A stretch of 64,000 bases of DNA from an uncultured Arachnia sp. (GCA_947493995.1 CANLTJ010000001.1:477796-541795), one strand, 5' to 3'; positions 25,865 through 35,089 are shown, numbered from the stretch's first letter. The notes: generated by a model not told the origin, from the letters alone. Numbers and translations: made by a program.

Positions 25865-26637
25865 CGACGAGAACTGCCGTCCCGATCAGGGCACGCTCCA
25901 GGCTCATCCTCGCTCTGGCGGCTCTCGTTGGCCTCAGCGCCTTCGTCTGGCCGCTGTTCGTTGAGCCGGGTGCCGCACTGGACAACGCCAGTCAGGGACC
26001 GCTGGTCTTTGCGCTCCTCCTGCCAGTGGCGATCGTCATCGTGATCACCCAGCTGACCTCGGGCAGCATCTCCCCCAAGGCTCTGGCCATGCTGGGGGTG
26101 GTCTCGGCCCTGGGTACTCTTACGCGGCCCCTGGGCGCGGGCACCGCTGGTATTGAACTCGTGTTCTTCCTGCTCATCATCGGTGGACGGGTCTTCGGGC
26201 CGGGCTTCGGCTTCCTTTTGGGGAACACCACGCTGCTCGTCTCAGCGCTCGTGACCGGTGGCGTCGGTCCGTGGCTGCCCTATCAAATGCTGGCGGCAGG
26301 CTTCGTCTCCTTGGGTGCGGCGCTGCTCCCCAAGCTGACCGGCTGGGCCGAGATCGCACTGCTCTCACTGTGGTGCTTCGTGAGTGCGTTTGCCTACGGC
26401 TGGCTCATGGATTTGGCCTTCTGGCCGTTCGCCCTGGGCACGGGAACCGACGCCAGCTACCTCGCGGGTGCGCCACTGCTCGAAAACCTGCGGCGCTTCG
26501 TCGTGTTCAACGTCGCAACCTCCATGGGCTGGAACCTGACGCGCGCCATCGTCAACGTCGTCGCCATCGCGCTACTGGGGCCCGCCATGCTCCGCATTCT
26601 GCGCCGAGCATCCCGTCGGGCCCACTTCACCGACTGA
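25861..26637 (+). CDS. ECF transporter S component 2, putative cobalamin binder
   Basis: A 258-residue integral membrane protein with about six helices (LILALAALVGLSAFVWPLF, PLVFALLLPVAIVIVI, ELVFFLLIIGGRVFGPGFGFLLG). It resembles actinobacterial ECF S components near B12 riboswitches (CbrT-like). The GPGFGFLLGNTTLLVSA and VATSMGWNLTRAIVN segments are the most family-like. It should bind cobalamin or a precursor and dock onto EcfT 2. It overlaps the micro-ORF by 4 bases. It is the last gene of run 2. A repeat and the convergent rpsI terminator follow. Confidence 0.8.
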   Translation: MTTRTAVPIRARSRLILALAALVGLSAFVWPLFVEPGAALDNASQGPLVFALLLPVAIVIVITQLTSGSISPKALAMLGVVSALGTLTRPLGAGTAGIELVFFLLIIGGRVFGPGFGFLLGNTTLLVSALVTGGVGPWLPYQMLAAGFVSLGAALLPKLTGWAEIALLSLWCFVSAFAYGWLMDLAFWPFALGTGTDASYLAGAPLLENLRRFVVFNVATSMGWNLTRAIVNVVAIALLGPAMLRILRRASRRAHFTD

Positions 26638-26690
26638 CCCGAACGATCCTGGTCCACCCGGCCCGTCCAGCAGAGTACCCACACCCGGCT

Positions 26691-26806
26691 GACCGGACAC
26701 GCCGCAACCACTGCCCACCTCGCACAGATCCGACCCGACACACCACAACCACTTGCCACCCCGGTCATATACGGTTTCGTGCATAGTCGATGAGGCGTGT
26801 CCGGTC
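26691..26806 (+). repeat. GGCGTGTCCGGTC dispersed repeat, copy 2
   Basis: Terminal inverted pair GACCGGACACGCC (26691-26703) and GGCGTGTCCGGTC (26794-26806), with CATATACGG inside. The inverted ends are perfect over 13 bases. The copy lies 54 bases after the S component stop. Confidence 0.75.
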
Positions 26807-26833
26807 GTCCAAGCCTGCGCCCCCCGACAACGC

Positions 26834-26864
26834 AACAGCCCCCACGGATTCCGTGGGGGCTGTT
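26834..26864. terminator. Bidirectional terminator between run 2 and rpsI
   Basis: A perfect 14-bp stem AACAGCCCCCACGG / CCGTGGGGGCTGTT with an ATT loop, in the convergent gap, 20 bases past the rpsI stop. It could terminate from both sides, although T-runs are short. Confidence 0.85.
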
Positions 26865-26884
26865 GTGATCGGCGATTCGCCAGA

Positions 26885-27433
26885 TCAGCGCTTGCTGTAC
26901 TGCGGAGCCTTGCGGGCCTTCTTGAGACCTGCCTTCTTGCGTTCCTTGATGCGTGCATCGCGGGTCAGCATGCCCGCCTTCTTCAGGGCGGGACGGCTGG
27001 CTTCTTCGTCGATGGCGTTCAGCGCACGGGCGACACCGAGGCGCAGGGCGCCTGCCTGGCCGGTCACTCCTCCACCGTGGATCCGGCAGATGACGTCGTA
27101 TGCATCGGCGACGCCTGCGGTCACGAACGGATCGGAGACAGTCTGCTGGTGCACCTTGTTCGGGAAGTACTCCTCCAGCGAGCGGCCGTTGATGGACCAC
27201 TTGCCGGAACCGGGCACCATCCGCACGCGTGCGACGGCTTCCTTCCGACGACCGGTGGCAGCACCGGGAGCAACCACCGCCTGACGGACCTGGGTCCCGA
27301 CGGCTGCGGCCGGGTTGGCGTCCGAGCGGTACGCGATCTCACGATCCTGCTCGTCGGTGAACGGCTTGAAGTCTTCCGCAGCGTTGTCAGCCGGGGTTTC
27401 TTCGACCGTCGCGTCGTTTGGGGTTTCAGTCAT
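26885..27433 (-). CDS. rpsI: 30S ribosomal protein S9
   Basis: A small-subunit protein whose Lys/Arg tail reaches the tRNA P site. The S9 core is clear ([48 protein letters not shown]) and the end [10 protein letters not shown] is typical. About 55 acidic residues precede the core, an actinobacterial extension. ATG 27433 has GAGAG 7 bases upstream. A GTG at 27454 overlapping the rplM stop is an alternative. Cotranscribed with rplM. Confidence 0.97.
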   Translation of the reverse strand: MTETPNDATVEETPADNAAEDFKPFTDEQDREIAYRSDANPAAAVGTQVRQAVVAPGAATGRRKEAVARVRMVPGSGKWSINGRSLEEYFPNKVHQQTVSDPFVTAGVADAYDVICRIHGGGVTGQAGALRLGVARALNAIDEEASRPALKKAGMLTRDARIKERKKAGLKKARKAPQYSKR

Positions 27434-27450
27434 CTGTTGGCTCTCTCGAC

Positions 27451-27894
27451 TCACTGTGCGATCTGGGTGATCTCAAACGCCTGCGGCTTCTGCGCGGCGT
27501 GCGGGTGCTCCGGGCCGCCGTAGACCTTCAGCTTGCTGATCAACTGGCGGCTGAGCTTGTTCTTCGGCAGCATCCCCCACACCGCACGCTCCACTGCCTT
27601 GCGCGGGTCCCTCTTGAGGAGATCCCCAACGGCGATCTCCTTGAGGCCACCCGGGTTACCGGAGTGCGAGTAGCGCATCGAGTCGGCGCGCTTGTTCCCG
27701 CTGAGGGCGATCTTCGACGCGTTCACGACGACGACGAAGTCGCCACCATCCATGTGGGGAGCGAATGTGGGCTTGTGCTTGCCGCGCAGCAGCGTGGCAA
27801 CCTGGCTGGCGAGGCGACCGAGGATGATGTCTTCAGCATCAATCACGAGCCAGTTCCTGGCGTTCTCGCCGGGCTTCGGGGTGTACGTGGACAC
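27451..27894 (-). CDS. rplM: 50S ribosomal protein L13
   Basis: A large-subunit early-assembly protein. GTG 27894 gives [15 protein letters not shown] and the standard 147 residues. The frame is open to a TTG at 27921, which is less likely. Conserved [18 protein letters not shown], and [13 protein letters not shown] segments are present. The rpsI frame begins right at its stop. Confidence 0.97.
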   Translation of the reverse strand: MSTYTPKPGENARNWLVIDAEDIILGRLASQVATLLRGKHKPTFAPHMDGGDFVVVVNASKIALSGNKRADSMRYSHSGNPGGLKEIAVGDLLKRDPRKAVERAVWGMLPKNKLSRQLISKLKVYGGPEHPHAAQKPQAFEITQIAQ

Positions 27895-28105
27895 GGACGC
27901 AGACCAACTTCCATTCGTCAAAACTCATCTGAGGGTTGCGCTCGCATCGTCGACTCCTACGAGGCAGGCTCACCGAGCGCGCAACAGCTACATAGCTTAT
28001 GTCGAGATGACCCTGTCGGTCAAAACGAATGCGGTCGTGATCCCACAGCGCCGACCGCTGCACCACGGGAGGGCGCTTGCCGGTGACGGAAGTTGCGGCG
28101 TGCTG

Positions 28106-28516
28106 TCAGATGGAGTGCAGTGGCCGTTGCCCTGGAAGCAGGGAATCGCGATTGACGATGCGCTTGCCGAACGGGAAGCAGGTGACGGGAATCATCTTGA
28201 GGTTCACGATGGCATCGATGATGCCGATGATCGTGAGGGACTGCGCCACGGCGGTGACCACGTGCCCAATGGCCAGCCACCAGCCGAACAGCACGAACCA
28301 GATCACGTTGCCGACGCTGCTGCCCACCCCCGCGTCCGGTTTTACGACGACGGCTTTGCCGTAGGGCCACAGCACGTATCGAGCCATCCGGAAGGATGCG
28401 ATACCAAAGGGGATGGTCACGATCAACAGGCAGGCCAGGACGCCGGCAAGAAAGTACAGCACTGCGAGCCAGATGCCGCCGAATACGAGCCAGATGACGT
28501 TGAGGATGGTGCGCAT
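28106..28516 (-). CDS. YccF domain inner-membrane protein
   Basis: A 136-residue membrane protein made of two similar halves. Each half has a hydrophobic N-x-IWx[VL] start (LNVIWLVFGGIWLAV; GNVIWFVLFGWWLA) and a Pro-Phe-Gly motif (TIPFGIASFRMA; CFPFGKRIV), which defines the YccF family. Function is unknown. AGGAG lies upstream of the ATG at 28516. About 180 gene-free bases separate it from rplM, whose promoter they must contain. Confidence 0.9.
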   Translation of the reverse strand: MRTILNVIWLVFGGIWLAVLYFLAGVLACLLIVTIPFGIASFRMARYVLWPYGKAVVVKPDAGVGSSVGNVIWFVLFGWWLAIGHVVTAVAQSLTIIGIIDAIVNLKMIPVTCFPFGKRIVNRDSLLPGQRPLHSI

Positions 28517-28596
28517 GCGATATCTCCTGACGATTCTCGGGTAGTGATCGAGTCTATGGGAGCGCTGATTCTCTCCCGCGTTCAGGGTGGTGGTGG

Positions 28597-29427
28597 CTAT
28601 TTGGTCAGCGGTTCCTTGCGCCCCGGGGACCTGCGAGACGATTCTGTGTCAATCATTGACTCGAGAGTTCGGCCCTTGGTCTCACGTACGAACTTGACCA
28701 CGAAGAAGATCGCGACGAACGCGAAGAATGTGTACACGCCGTAGGCGACGCCCAGCCCCACGTCCGCAAGGGCTGGGAACGTCGTCGAGATCACGAAGTT
28801 CGCCGCCCATTGCGCGGCTGCTGCCACCGACAGCGCCAGGGCACGGATCTTGTTGCTGAACATCTCGCCGAGGAGCACCCAGACCACCGGCCCCCAAGAC
28901 ACGCCGAAGAAGACGACGTAAGCATTGGCTGCGATGAGTGCGGTCGTTCCCGCAGTGTCCGCCAGCACCGGCTCTCCATTGACGATGGGCGCCGTAGCGA
29001 AGACCACCGTGAGTATGGCCAAGCAGATGAACTGGCCCACAGCGCCAACGACCAGGAGCGGTCTCCGGCCAGCCCTGTCGACCAGCGCGATCGCCACGAC
29101 CGTCGTGACGATGTTGGTCACCGACGTGATGACCGTGATCGTCAACGAGTCCTGCTCTGTGAATCCAACGGCCTGCCACAACGTGGAGGAATAGTAGAAG
29201 ATCACGTTGATGCCGGTGAACTGTTGCAGAACCGACAGACCAATGCCGATCCACACGATGGGAAGAAGTCCGAACGAGTTTCCCCGCAGGATCGCCAACG
29301 TGGGCCGCTCCGATCTCCCCTCGACGGTGGTCAGAATTTCGGCCGTGGTCTTCTCGACGTCGCCGCCGACGTAGCGCTTCAGCACGCTCTTGGCCTTGTC
29401 CAGCAGTTGCGCGACCGGAGGCTGCCT
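28597..29427 (-). pseudogene. Sugar porter (MFS) remnant, N-terminal half missing
   Basis: The readable 260-odd residues match only the C-terminal half of a major-facilitator sugar/H+ symporter of XylE/GlcP type: LQQFTGINVIFYYS, DRAGRRPLL, SWGPVVWVLLGEMF and the final RETKGRTLESM. Normal proteins have about 450-500 residues and an N-terminal six-helix half, which is absent. In frame, a TAG lies at 29428-29430 immediately before the homology starts, and only about 70 bases separate it from trmB. A 5' deletion is the simplest reading. The surviving part has no frameshift, so the loss may be recent. Confidence 0.82.
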
Positions 29428-29497
29428 CTACCGCCACATCACCCGCCCTGGGATGCTGGCGAAGCGTGCTTGTAGCGACCCTCGCTAGGCTGGCGCC

Positions 29498-30217
29498 GTG
29501 GATTCGGACCAGCAAAGAGTGCATCGCGACGTCGTCAGTTTCGTGCGTCGAAGCACCCGGATGAACGACTCCCAGAAGGCGGCGTGGTCGCGTCATGCGG
29601 ACAACTTCGTCCTTCCGCTGCGCGTCGGCCCCGTGCCCACCTCCGTCGAGGAAGGGACGCACGTCGACTGGAACGAGACGTTCGACAGGGACGCTCCGCG
29701 AATTGTGGAGATCGGCTCCGGAGTGGGTGACTCGCTCGTTCCCATGGCGGCGGCAAGACCCGGGACTGACTTCGTGGCCTTCGAGGTTTTCAAGCCCGCC
29801 GTCGCATCGACGTTGGGACGTATCGGCCGCGCCGGCGTCACCAATGTGCGCATCGCCATGGTCGACGGCGCACGCGGGCTCGATCTGCTGTTCGACGACG
29901 CCTCGGTGGCCGAGGTCTGGACCTTTTTCGCAGACCCATGGCACAAGACGCGACACCACAAGAGACGGCTGGTCACCCCGGCATTCGCCGATGTCGTCGC
30001 CGCGAAACTGGTCCCCGGCGGCCTGTGGCGTCTGGCCACCGACTGGGAGGACTACGCCCTCTGGCAGCGCGAGGCTCTCGACGGTCATGGGCGGCTCGTC
30101 AACGTCCACGACGGCTGGGCGCCGCGCTTCGAGGACCGGCCCATCACCAAATATGAACGTCGGGGCCTGGACGCCGGCCGCCAGTCCCACGACCTGACCT
30201 ACGAGCGCAGATCGTGA
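29498..30217 (+). CDS. trmB: tRNA (guanine-N7-)-methyltransferase
   Basis: It methylates G46 in tRNA variable loops with S-adenosylmethionine. SAM motif EIGSGVGDSL lies near residue 70, and the family signature FADPWHKTRHHKRRL is present. The 239-residue length is normal. GTG 29498 start. Stop overlaps the truA start. Confidence 0.94.
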   Translation: MDSDQQRVHRDVVSFVRRSTRMNDSQKAAWSRHADNFVLPLRVGPVPTSVEEGTHVDWNETFDRDAPRIVEIGSGVGDSLVPMAAARPGTDFVAFEVFKPAVASTLGRIGRAGVTNVRIAMVDGARGLDLLFDDASVAEVWTFFADPWHKTRHHKRRLVTPAFADVVAAKLVPGGLWRLATDWEDYALWQREALDGHGRLVNVHDGWAPRFEDRPITKYERRGLDAGRQSHDLTYERRS

Positions 30218-31038
30218 TGCGCTGGCGGCTGGACCTTGCCTATGACGGCACCGACTTCCGCGGTTGGGCCACACAACCCGGATTCAGGACGGTGCAGGAG
30301 GTCCTCGAGTTCCACATCACCCAGGTCCTGCGCCTGAAGACCCCTGCGCGACTGGTCGTGGCGGGGCGAACCGACGCGGCTGTTCATGCTCGCGGCCAGG
30401 TCTGCCACCTCGACGTCCCCTTCACGCCGGGCGACGGCAACCCCTCCCCCGAGGAGCTGCAGCGACTCCTGCGACGCGTGCTGCCCCGCGACGTCGTCGT
30501 GAAGTCCGTCCGACAGGCTCCCGAGGGATTCGAAGCCCGCTTCTCCGCCATCTGGCGCCGCTACTGCTACCGCCTCATCGATTCCGAACACATCCTCGAC
30601 CCCTTGTACAGGCGCCACATCGCCGCCGTGCGCCACCCCGTGGACGTTGACGTGCTCAACGCATCCACACCCAGCCTCATGGGGCTGAGGGACTTCGCCG
30701 CCTTCTGCAAGCCCCGCGACGGCGCCACCACCATCCGCGACCTCAGCGAACTCTCCGCCACCCAACGCCCCGACGGCGTGATCGAGATCCACCTGCTCGC
30801 CGACGCCTTCTGCCGCTCCATGGTGCGCTCCGTGGTGGGGGCGCTCGTGGCCGTCGGCGGTGGGCGGCGCGATCGTGACTGGCTGGATGCCGTTGCGCAG
30901 AGCCCGCAACGCCACCACCAGATCCTGGTGATGCCCGGACACGGCCTGACGCTGGAGGAAGTGGGCTATCCCACCGACGACGGCCTCGCGGCCCGCGCCG
31001 AGTTCGCCCGTTCACGACGAAGCCTGGAGGAATCATGA
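30217..31038 (+). CDS. truA: tRNA pseudouridine(38-40) synthase
   Basis: It isomerises uridines 38-40 in tRNA anticodon arms. The start MRWRLDLAYDGTDFRGWA and catalytic loop AGRTDAAVHARGQ (Asp53) are diagnostic, and FCRSMVRSVVGALV is typical of the end domain. ATG 30217 overlaps the trmB stop as TGATG, and its own stop overlaps the next start. In other actinobacteria truA often follows rplQ; here it is on the other strand. Confidence 0.96.
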   Translation: MRWRLDLAYDGTDFRGWATQPGFRTVQEVLEFHITQVLRLKTPARLVVAGRTDAAVHARGQVCHLDVPFTPGDGNPSPEELQRLLRRVLPRDVVVKSVRQAPEGFEARFSAIWRRYCYRLIDSEHILDPLYRRHIAAVRHPVDVDVLNASTPSLMGLRDFAAFCKPRDGATTIRDLSELSATQRPDGVIEIHLLADAFCRSMVRSVVGALVAVGGGRRDRDWLDAVAQSPQRHHQILVMPGHGLTLEEVGYPTDDGLAARAEFARSRRSLEES

Positions 31039-31640
31039 GCCACTACTTCACCAACGACGACGCCCCGCTTGTCACCCGCACGATCCACACCAGAATCTTC
31101 GGCAATGAATTGGAGTTCACCACCGCAGCCGGTGTCTTCTCCAACACGCGCCTGGACCTCGGCACCAGTGTCCTCCTGCGCACCGTCGAGCCGCCTGAAG
31201 CGGGTCACGTGCTGGATCTGGGTTGTGGCTACGGTCCCATCGCCATCGGACTGGCAGTTGCTTCCCCCGGCATCACCGTCGACGCCGTGGACGTCAACGA
31301 ACGGGCCGTCGAGCTGACTCGCCGCAATGCCGAGGCGCTCGGAGTTGCCGCACAGGTGAACGCCGTCGTCCCCGACGAGGTGGCCCCTGGGGTGCGTTAC
31401 GACGAGATCTGGTCCAACCCGCCCATCCGCATCGGCAAGGACGCGCTCCATGAGCTGCTGCTGCGCTGGCTGCCGCACCTGAAGAAGGACGGAGTCGCTC
31501 ACCTCGTGGTGAGCAAGAACCTCGGCGGGGACTCCCTCGCCTCCTGGCTGACCGGGAAGGGATGGCCCACAAGCAAGGTGGCGTCCGCGAAAGGGTTCCG
31601 AATTCTCGACGTTCGACGAGGTGACCGAGCGCAGTCATAG
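31035..31640 (+). CDS. RsmC-like class I methyltransferase
   Basis: A 201-residue SAM-dependent methyltransferase of the RsmC/RlmG small-domain type, probably acting on rRNA. The N-terminal HYFTNDDAP and TAAGVFSNTRLDLGTS precede motif I VLDLGCGYGPIAI and the catalytic NPP motif (WSNPPIRIGK). Single-domain forms are common in actinobacteria. The G1207 target of E. coli RsmC cannot be assumed. Overlaps truA by 4 bases. Confidence 0.88.
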   Translation: MSHYFTNDDAPLVTRTIHTRIFGNELEFTTAAGVFSNTRLDLGTSVLLRTVEPPEAGHVLDLGCGYGPIAIGLAVASPGITVDAVDVNERAVELTRRNAEALGVAAQVNAVVPDEVAPGVRYDEIWSNPPIRIGKDALHELLLRWLPHLKKDGVAHLVVSKNLGGDSLASWLTGKGWPTSKVASAKGFRILDVRRGDRAQS

Positions 31641-31688
31641 GATGGAGGATGCAAGCGCGGCCATCAAAGAGAAAAGAGGAGAAGTCAT

Positions 31689-32303
31689 ATGACCTACACC
31701 CTTCCCGATCTGGATTACGACTACGGAGCACTCGCTCCCCACATCGCCCCGGAGATCATGGAGCTGCACCACGACAAGCACCATGCCACCTATGTGAAGG
31801 GCGCCAACACCGCTCTTGAGAAGCTGGCGGAGGCCCGCGCGGGTGGCGATCTGGCAGCGGTCAACCTCCACGAGAAGAACCTCGCCTTCCACCTCGGCGG
31901 ACATATCAACCACTCGGTGTTCTGGAAGAACATGTCCCCCGACGGCGGTGGCCAGCCCGAGGGTGAGGTCGCATCCGCCATCGAGGAGTTCTTCGGCGGC
32001 TTCGAGGCATTTCAGAAGCACTTCAATGCCGTCGCCAACGGTGTGCAGGGCTCCGGTTGGTCCATGCTCGTCTGGGACACCCTGGGCCAGCGCATGAACA
32101 TCAACCAGCTCTTCGACCAGCAGGGCAACCTGCCCTCCGGCCAGATCGCACTGCTGCAGCTCGACATGTGGGAGCACGCCTACTACCTGCAGTACAAGAA
32201 CGTGAAGGGCGACTACGTTGACGCCTGGTGGAACGTCGTCAACTGGAACGACGTCGCCGAGCGCCTCACCAAGGCGACTGCTGCCAGCAAGGCACTCGCC
32301 TGA
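31689..32303 (+). CDS. sodA: Superoxide dismutase (Fe/Mn)
   Basis: It converts superoxide to oxygen and hydrogen peroxide. All four metal ligands are in context: His in [12 protein letters not shown], His in [10 protein letters not shown], Asp and His in [11 protein letters not shown]. The 204-residue length is normal. GGTGQ-type motifs are not enough here to choose Fe or Mn. A strong AGGAG lies upstream of ATG 31689. A hairpin terminator follows directly. Confidence 0.96.
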   Translation: MTYTLPDLDYDYGALAPHIAPEIMELHHDKHHATYVKGANTALEKLAEARAGGDLAAVNLHEKNLAFHLGGHINHSVFWKNMSPDGGGQPEGEVASAIEEFFGGFEAFQKHFNAVANGVQGSGWSMLVWDTLGQRMNINQLFDQQGNLPSGQIALLQLDMWEHAYYLQYKNVKGDYVDAWWNVVNWNDVAERLTKATAASKALA

Positions 32304-32321
32304 TTCTGCCCCACGGCAACG

Positions 32322-32350
32322 CGGCCCCGGGAGAGATCCCGGGGCCGTTT
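32322..32350 (+). terminator. Rho-independent terminator after sodA
   Basis: An 11-bp GC-rich stem (CGGCCCCGGGA / TCCCGGGGCCG, loop GAGA) is followed by TTTCGT, 19 bases after the sodA stop. Confidence 0.85.
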
Positions 32351-32449
32351 CGTGCTGTCCGCGGGTCGCGAGGAGTCGGGTGGCACCGTCGATAACTCTC
32401 CGCACGCCCACTCGGGAACAAGGTGGGCGACCTCTGACGTTGTCCAAGC

Positions 32450-33526
32450 ATGAGTATCGACACTTCCCGGCTGAGCAATGAACGAGAGACGGGCCACGTC
32501 GAGTTCGGCATCCACACTTTCGGCGACGTCACCCTCGGTGATGATGGCGAAAAGCTCGGGCATCCCGAGGTGCTGCGCAATGTCGTCGACGAGGGTGTGC
32601 TGGCCGACCAGGTAGGGCTGGACGTTGTCGGTATTGGTGAGCACCACCGGCCCGACTTCGCGGTCTCCGCACCTGATGTCGTCCTGACCGCGATCGCGGC
32701 ACGCACCCAGAACGTCAAGCTCATCTCGGCTGTCACGGTGCTCTCCTCCGACGATCCCGTCCGCGTCTATCAACGCTTCGCCACGCTGGACGCGATCTCC
32801 AGCGGAAGGGCCGAGGTGTCGTTGGGCAGAGGATCCTTCATCGAGTCATTCCCCCTGTTCGGATACGAACTCAAGGACTACGAACAGCTGTACAGCGAGA
32901 AGGTCGACCTGTTCGCCCAACTCCGGAGCGAGGAGCCTGTGACATGGGCCGGCACCATCCGATCCGGGCTGAACGAGCAGCGCATCTTCCCCACCACCGA
33001 TCATGAACACGGTCTCCCCACTTGGGCGGCCGTTGGTGGCACACCGGAATCGGTGGTGCGTGCGGCCAAGTACGGCTTCGGACTTGAGCTGGCCATCATC
33101 GGCGGCGAGCCTTCCCGATTCGCGCCATTCGTGGGGTTGTTCCACAGGGCCCTGGCCGAGTTCGGCCACGAGGAACGCCGAGTGGCGGTTCACAGCCCGG
33201 GCTTCATCGCTGACGCGGACGAGGAGGCAAAGGAGCGCTATTGGCCTCACTGGGAGGCAGGCATGCGCAAGATCGGGGAGGAGCGGGGCTGGGCACCCCC
33301 GACGCGCGCCGGCTTCGAGGCCGAGGTGAGAACAGGCGCGCTCAACGTCGGCTCCCCTGAGACGGTGGCCAGGAAGATTGCGTCAACCATCGCCGAGCTG
33401 GGCGTCACGAGGTTCGGGTTGAAGTACAGCATGAGCACACTCCCCCATGACGACATGATGAGGGGGATCGAGCTCTACGGCACCAAGGTGAAGCCCATGG
33501 TGCTGGACATGCTGGCCGACTCCTGA
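32450..33526 (+). CDS. LLM-class flavin-dependent oxidoreductase
   Basis: A 358-residue luciferase-like monooxygenase superfamily protein binding FMN or F420. Recognisable segments: FGIHTFGDV, VVGIGEHHRPDFAVSAP (substrate/flavin site), SGRAEVSLGRGSFIESF, and PTWAAVGGTPESVVRAA. The substrate cannot be told. ATG 32450 lacks a good ribosome-binding site. It stands alone between the sodA terminator and a repeat. Confidence 0.9.
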   Translation: MSIDTSRLSNERETGHVEFGIHTFGDVTLGDDGEKLGHPEVLRNVVDEGVLADQVGLDVVGIGEHHRPDFAVSAPDVVLTAIAARTQNVKLISAVTVLSSDDPVRVYQRFATLDAISSGRAEVSLGRGSFIESFPLFGYELKDYEQLYSEKVDLFAQLRSEEPVTWAGTIRSGLNEQRIFPTTDHEHGLPTWAAVGGTPESVVRAAKYGFGLELAIIGGEPSRFAPFVGLFHRALAEFGHEERRVAVHSPGFIADADEEAKERYWPHWEAGMRKIGEERGWAPPTRAGFEAEVRTGALNVGSPETVARKIASTIAELGVTRFGLKYSMSTLPHDDMMRGIELYGTKVKPMVLDMLADS

Positions 33527-33667
33527 ATCTCACCCACGAGCTCGCCTATGCGGTGAGGAGTCACGTGGCACCCTGCGGTGGCTCACTTGCAATACCAATG
33601 GTTTTCCCATCATGGGCCAACTGCAAAACCAGTGGTGTTTCGTGCACCACCCGCGCTGCGTTGCACC

Positions 33668-33708
33668 AGCGCTACATCAGAGGTGAGGCAAGGACCAGTG
33701 GTTTTTCC
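33668..33708 (+). repeat. AGCGCTACATCA repeat, copy 1
   Basis: About 41 bases (AGCGCTACATCA, AGGTGAGGC, GGACCAGTGGTTTTT) nearly identical to 46008-46047. An AAAACCAGTGGT at 33625 forms an imperfect inverted partner for the AGTGGTTTTT end, suggesting an element of about 85 bases. It begins about 10 bases past the stop of the glycosyltransferase gene. Confidence 0.65.
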
Positions 33709-33718
33709 GTCAAGACGC

Positions 33719-34864
33719 TCAGTTCGCTGCGTCTCTCCGGGGCCGCCCGAAGTCCCGGATTGATCGGTAGGGCACGTCGACGGCCAGCTCCTCGTGGAGA
33801 GCGAGCATCCGCTGGATCGTGGATTGCCACGTGTACCTCTCGGCCCGGGCCCTGGCCCCTGACCGGAGTGTCGGACCGAGCCGCGGCACCAGGGACTCGA
33901 CGGCGTCAGCCAGCGACGACGGATCCGGCGCACCACTCGCGCCCGCCGTCGAATCGACGAGCTCACTGGCACCTCCCCGGTTCGCAGTGACCACCGGTGT
34001 CCCGCACGCCAGTGCTTCCAGGACGGCGAGCCCGAAGGTCTCGGCGGGGCACACTGACAGCGACACGTCGGCGTCCGCATATTTCTTCGCCAGCTCCTTG
34101 CGGCCGTCGACGAAGCCGTGGAAGAAAGCGGGGGCGTCGCCGGCGATCCGCTCGAGTTCGGCCTGGTCCGGCCCAGTGCCAAAGAGGTCCAACCGGACGG
34201 CACGCCCGCGTCGATGCAGTTCGACGGCAGTCGCCACCGCCAGCTGCGGACTCTTCTCCCGCGACAGCCGGCCAGCGTAGATGAGCTTCAGGACGCCATC
34301 ATCCTCCGGCGAGCCGACCACGGGGTGGAATGTCGTGAGGTCCACTCCAAGCGGCACCAACTCGAGCCTTGCTGTAGTTGCTGCGAACTCGTCGGCGGCG
34401 AACTGGCTGGTCACCACCACCGCGTCGAACTGCTTCGCAAGCTGGCGGTTCAACGCGCCGACTGCCCTCTCGACGCCGAAGGAGCGACGCATGAACATTG
34501 CCAGCATGTCGGAGAGCCGTTCGTGGCTGAAAAGTACGGACCCCACCCCGCGCTTGGCAGCCCATCGCCCCGCGGGCGAGAGCGTCCACTTGTCGGACAC
34601 CTCGATGCTGGTGGGACGGAATCGGTCGAGCACCTCCAGCGCTCGCCATGGCTTGGCGATCATGCGGTACTGGGGAGTCAGTTTCGGTGCACGAACCGAG
34701 ACGACGATCCCGGACTCGGTCTCCTCCACGGCGTCCCGAGCCCCGGGGACCACGAGGATGCGCTCATGGCCCGCGGCGACGTAGCCCTTTCCCAGCGTCT
34801 CGATGACCACCTTCATGCCGCCGGAGGTGGGTCCGACGAAGTTGGCCAGCTGCGCGATTCTCAC
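33719..34864 (-). CDS. Family 4 glycosyltransferase
   Basis: A 381-residue GT-B retaining glycosyltransferase. N-terminal acceptor domain (FVGPTSGGMKVVIETLG) and C-terminal donor domain (LIYAGRLSREKSPQLAV, LFGTGPDQ, and the E-x7-E motif in PAETFGLAVLEALACG) match GT4. Actinobacterial relatives act on phosphatidylinositol mannosides, mycothiol or similar acceptors; the acceptor here is unknown. Start is GTG at 34864. Confidence 0.9.
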   Translation of the reverse strand: MRIAQLANFVGPTSGGMKVVIETLGKGYVAAGHERILVVPGARDAVEETESGIVVSVRAPKLTPQYRMIAKPWRALEVLDRFRPTSIEVSDKWTLSPAGRWAAKRGVGSVLFSHERLSDMLAMFMRRSFGVERAVGALNRQLAKQFDAVVVTSQFAADEFAATTARLELVPLGVDLTTFHPVVGSPEDDGVLKLIYAGRLSREKSPQLAVATAVELHRRGRAVRLDLFGTGPDQAELERIAGDAPAFFHGFVDGRKELAKKYADADVSLSVCPAETFGLAVLEALACGTPVVTANRGGASELVDSTAGASGAPDPSSLADAVESLVPRLGPTLRSGARARAERYTWQSTIQRMLALHEELAVDVPYRSIRDFGRPRRDAAN

Positions 34865-34984
34865 ATGGGCATCCTACGAGAGGCCAGTTGCCTATCACCG
34901 CTTCCTCGGTTCGACCGCAAGACACGCGGTGTCCTGAGCAGCCACGCGACGAAGGAGCTCGGCGTGTCGAAGGGAGCAGTCGAG

Positions 34985-35059
34985 TATCGAAGGCCTCTTG
35001 AGCACACCCCCGCCTGCGGGAGCGGGGATCGTCCTTCGATAGGGCCGGCGACTTCGTCG
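34985..35059. repeat. Nested inverted repeats between ABC operon and GT4 gene
   Basis: TATCGAAGG (34985-34993) and CCTTCGATA (35033-35041) are perfect 9-bp arms that enclose a second pairing, CCCGC/GCGGG. A further GCGAC-TTC-GTCGC hairpin follows at about 35047-35059. The 252-base gap 34865-35116 has no gene. The G/C palindromes look slightly like type I-E CRISPR repeats but there is no array. Confidence 0.55.
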
Positions 35060-35089
35060 CAGGCCACTCAGGACACAGCGTATGGGGAT

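Noticed and set aside
28682..30274. 530-codon minus-strand reading across trmB and the sugar porter
   Set aside because: It overlaps trmB antisense and the transporter in a wrong frame; compositional artefact.
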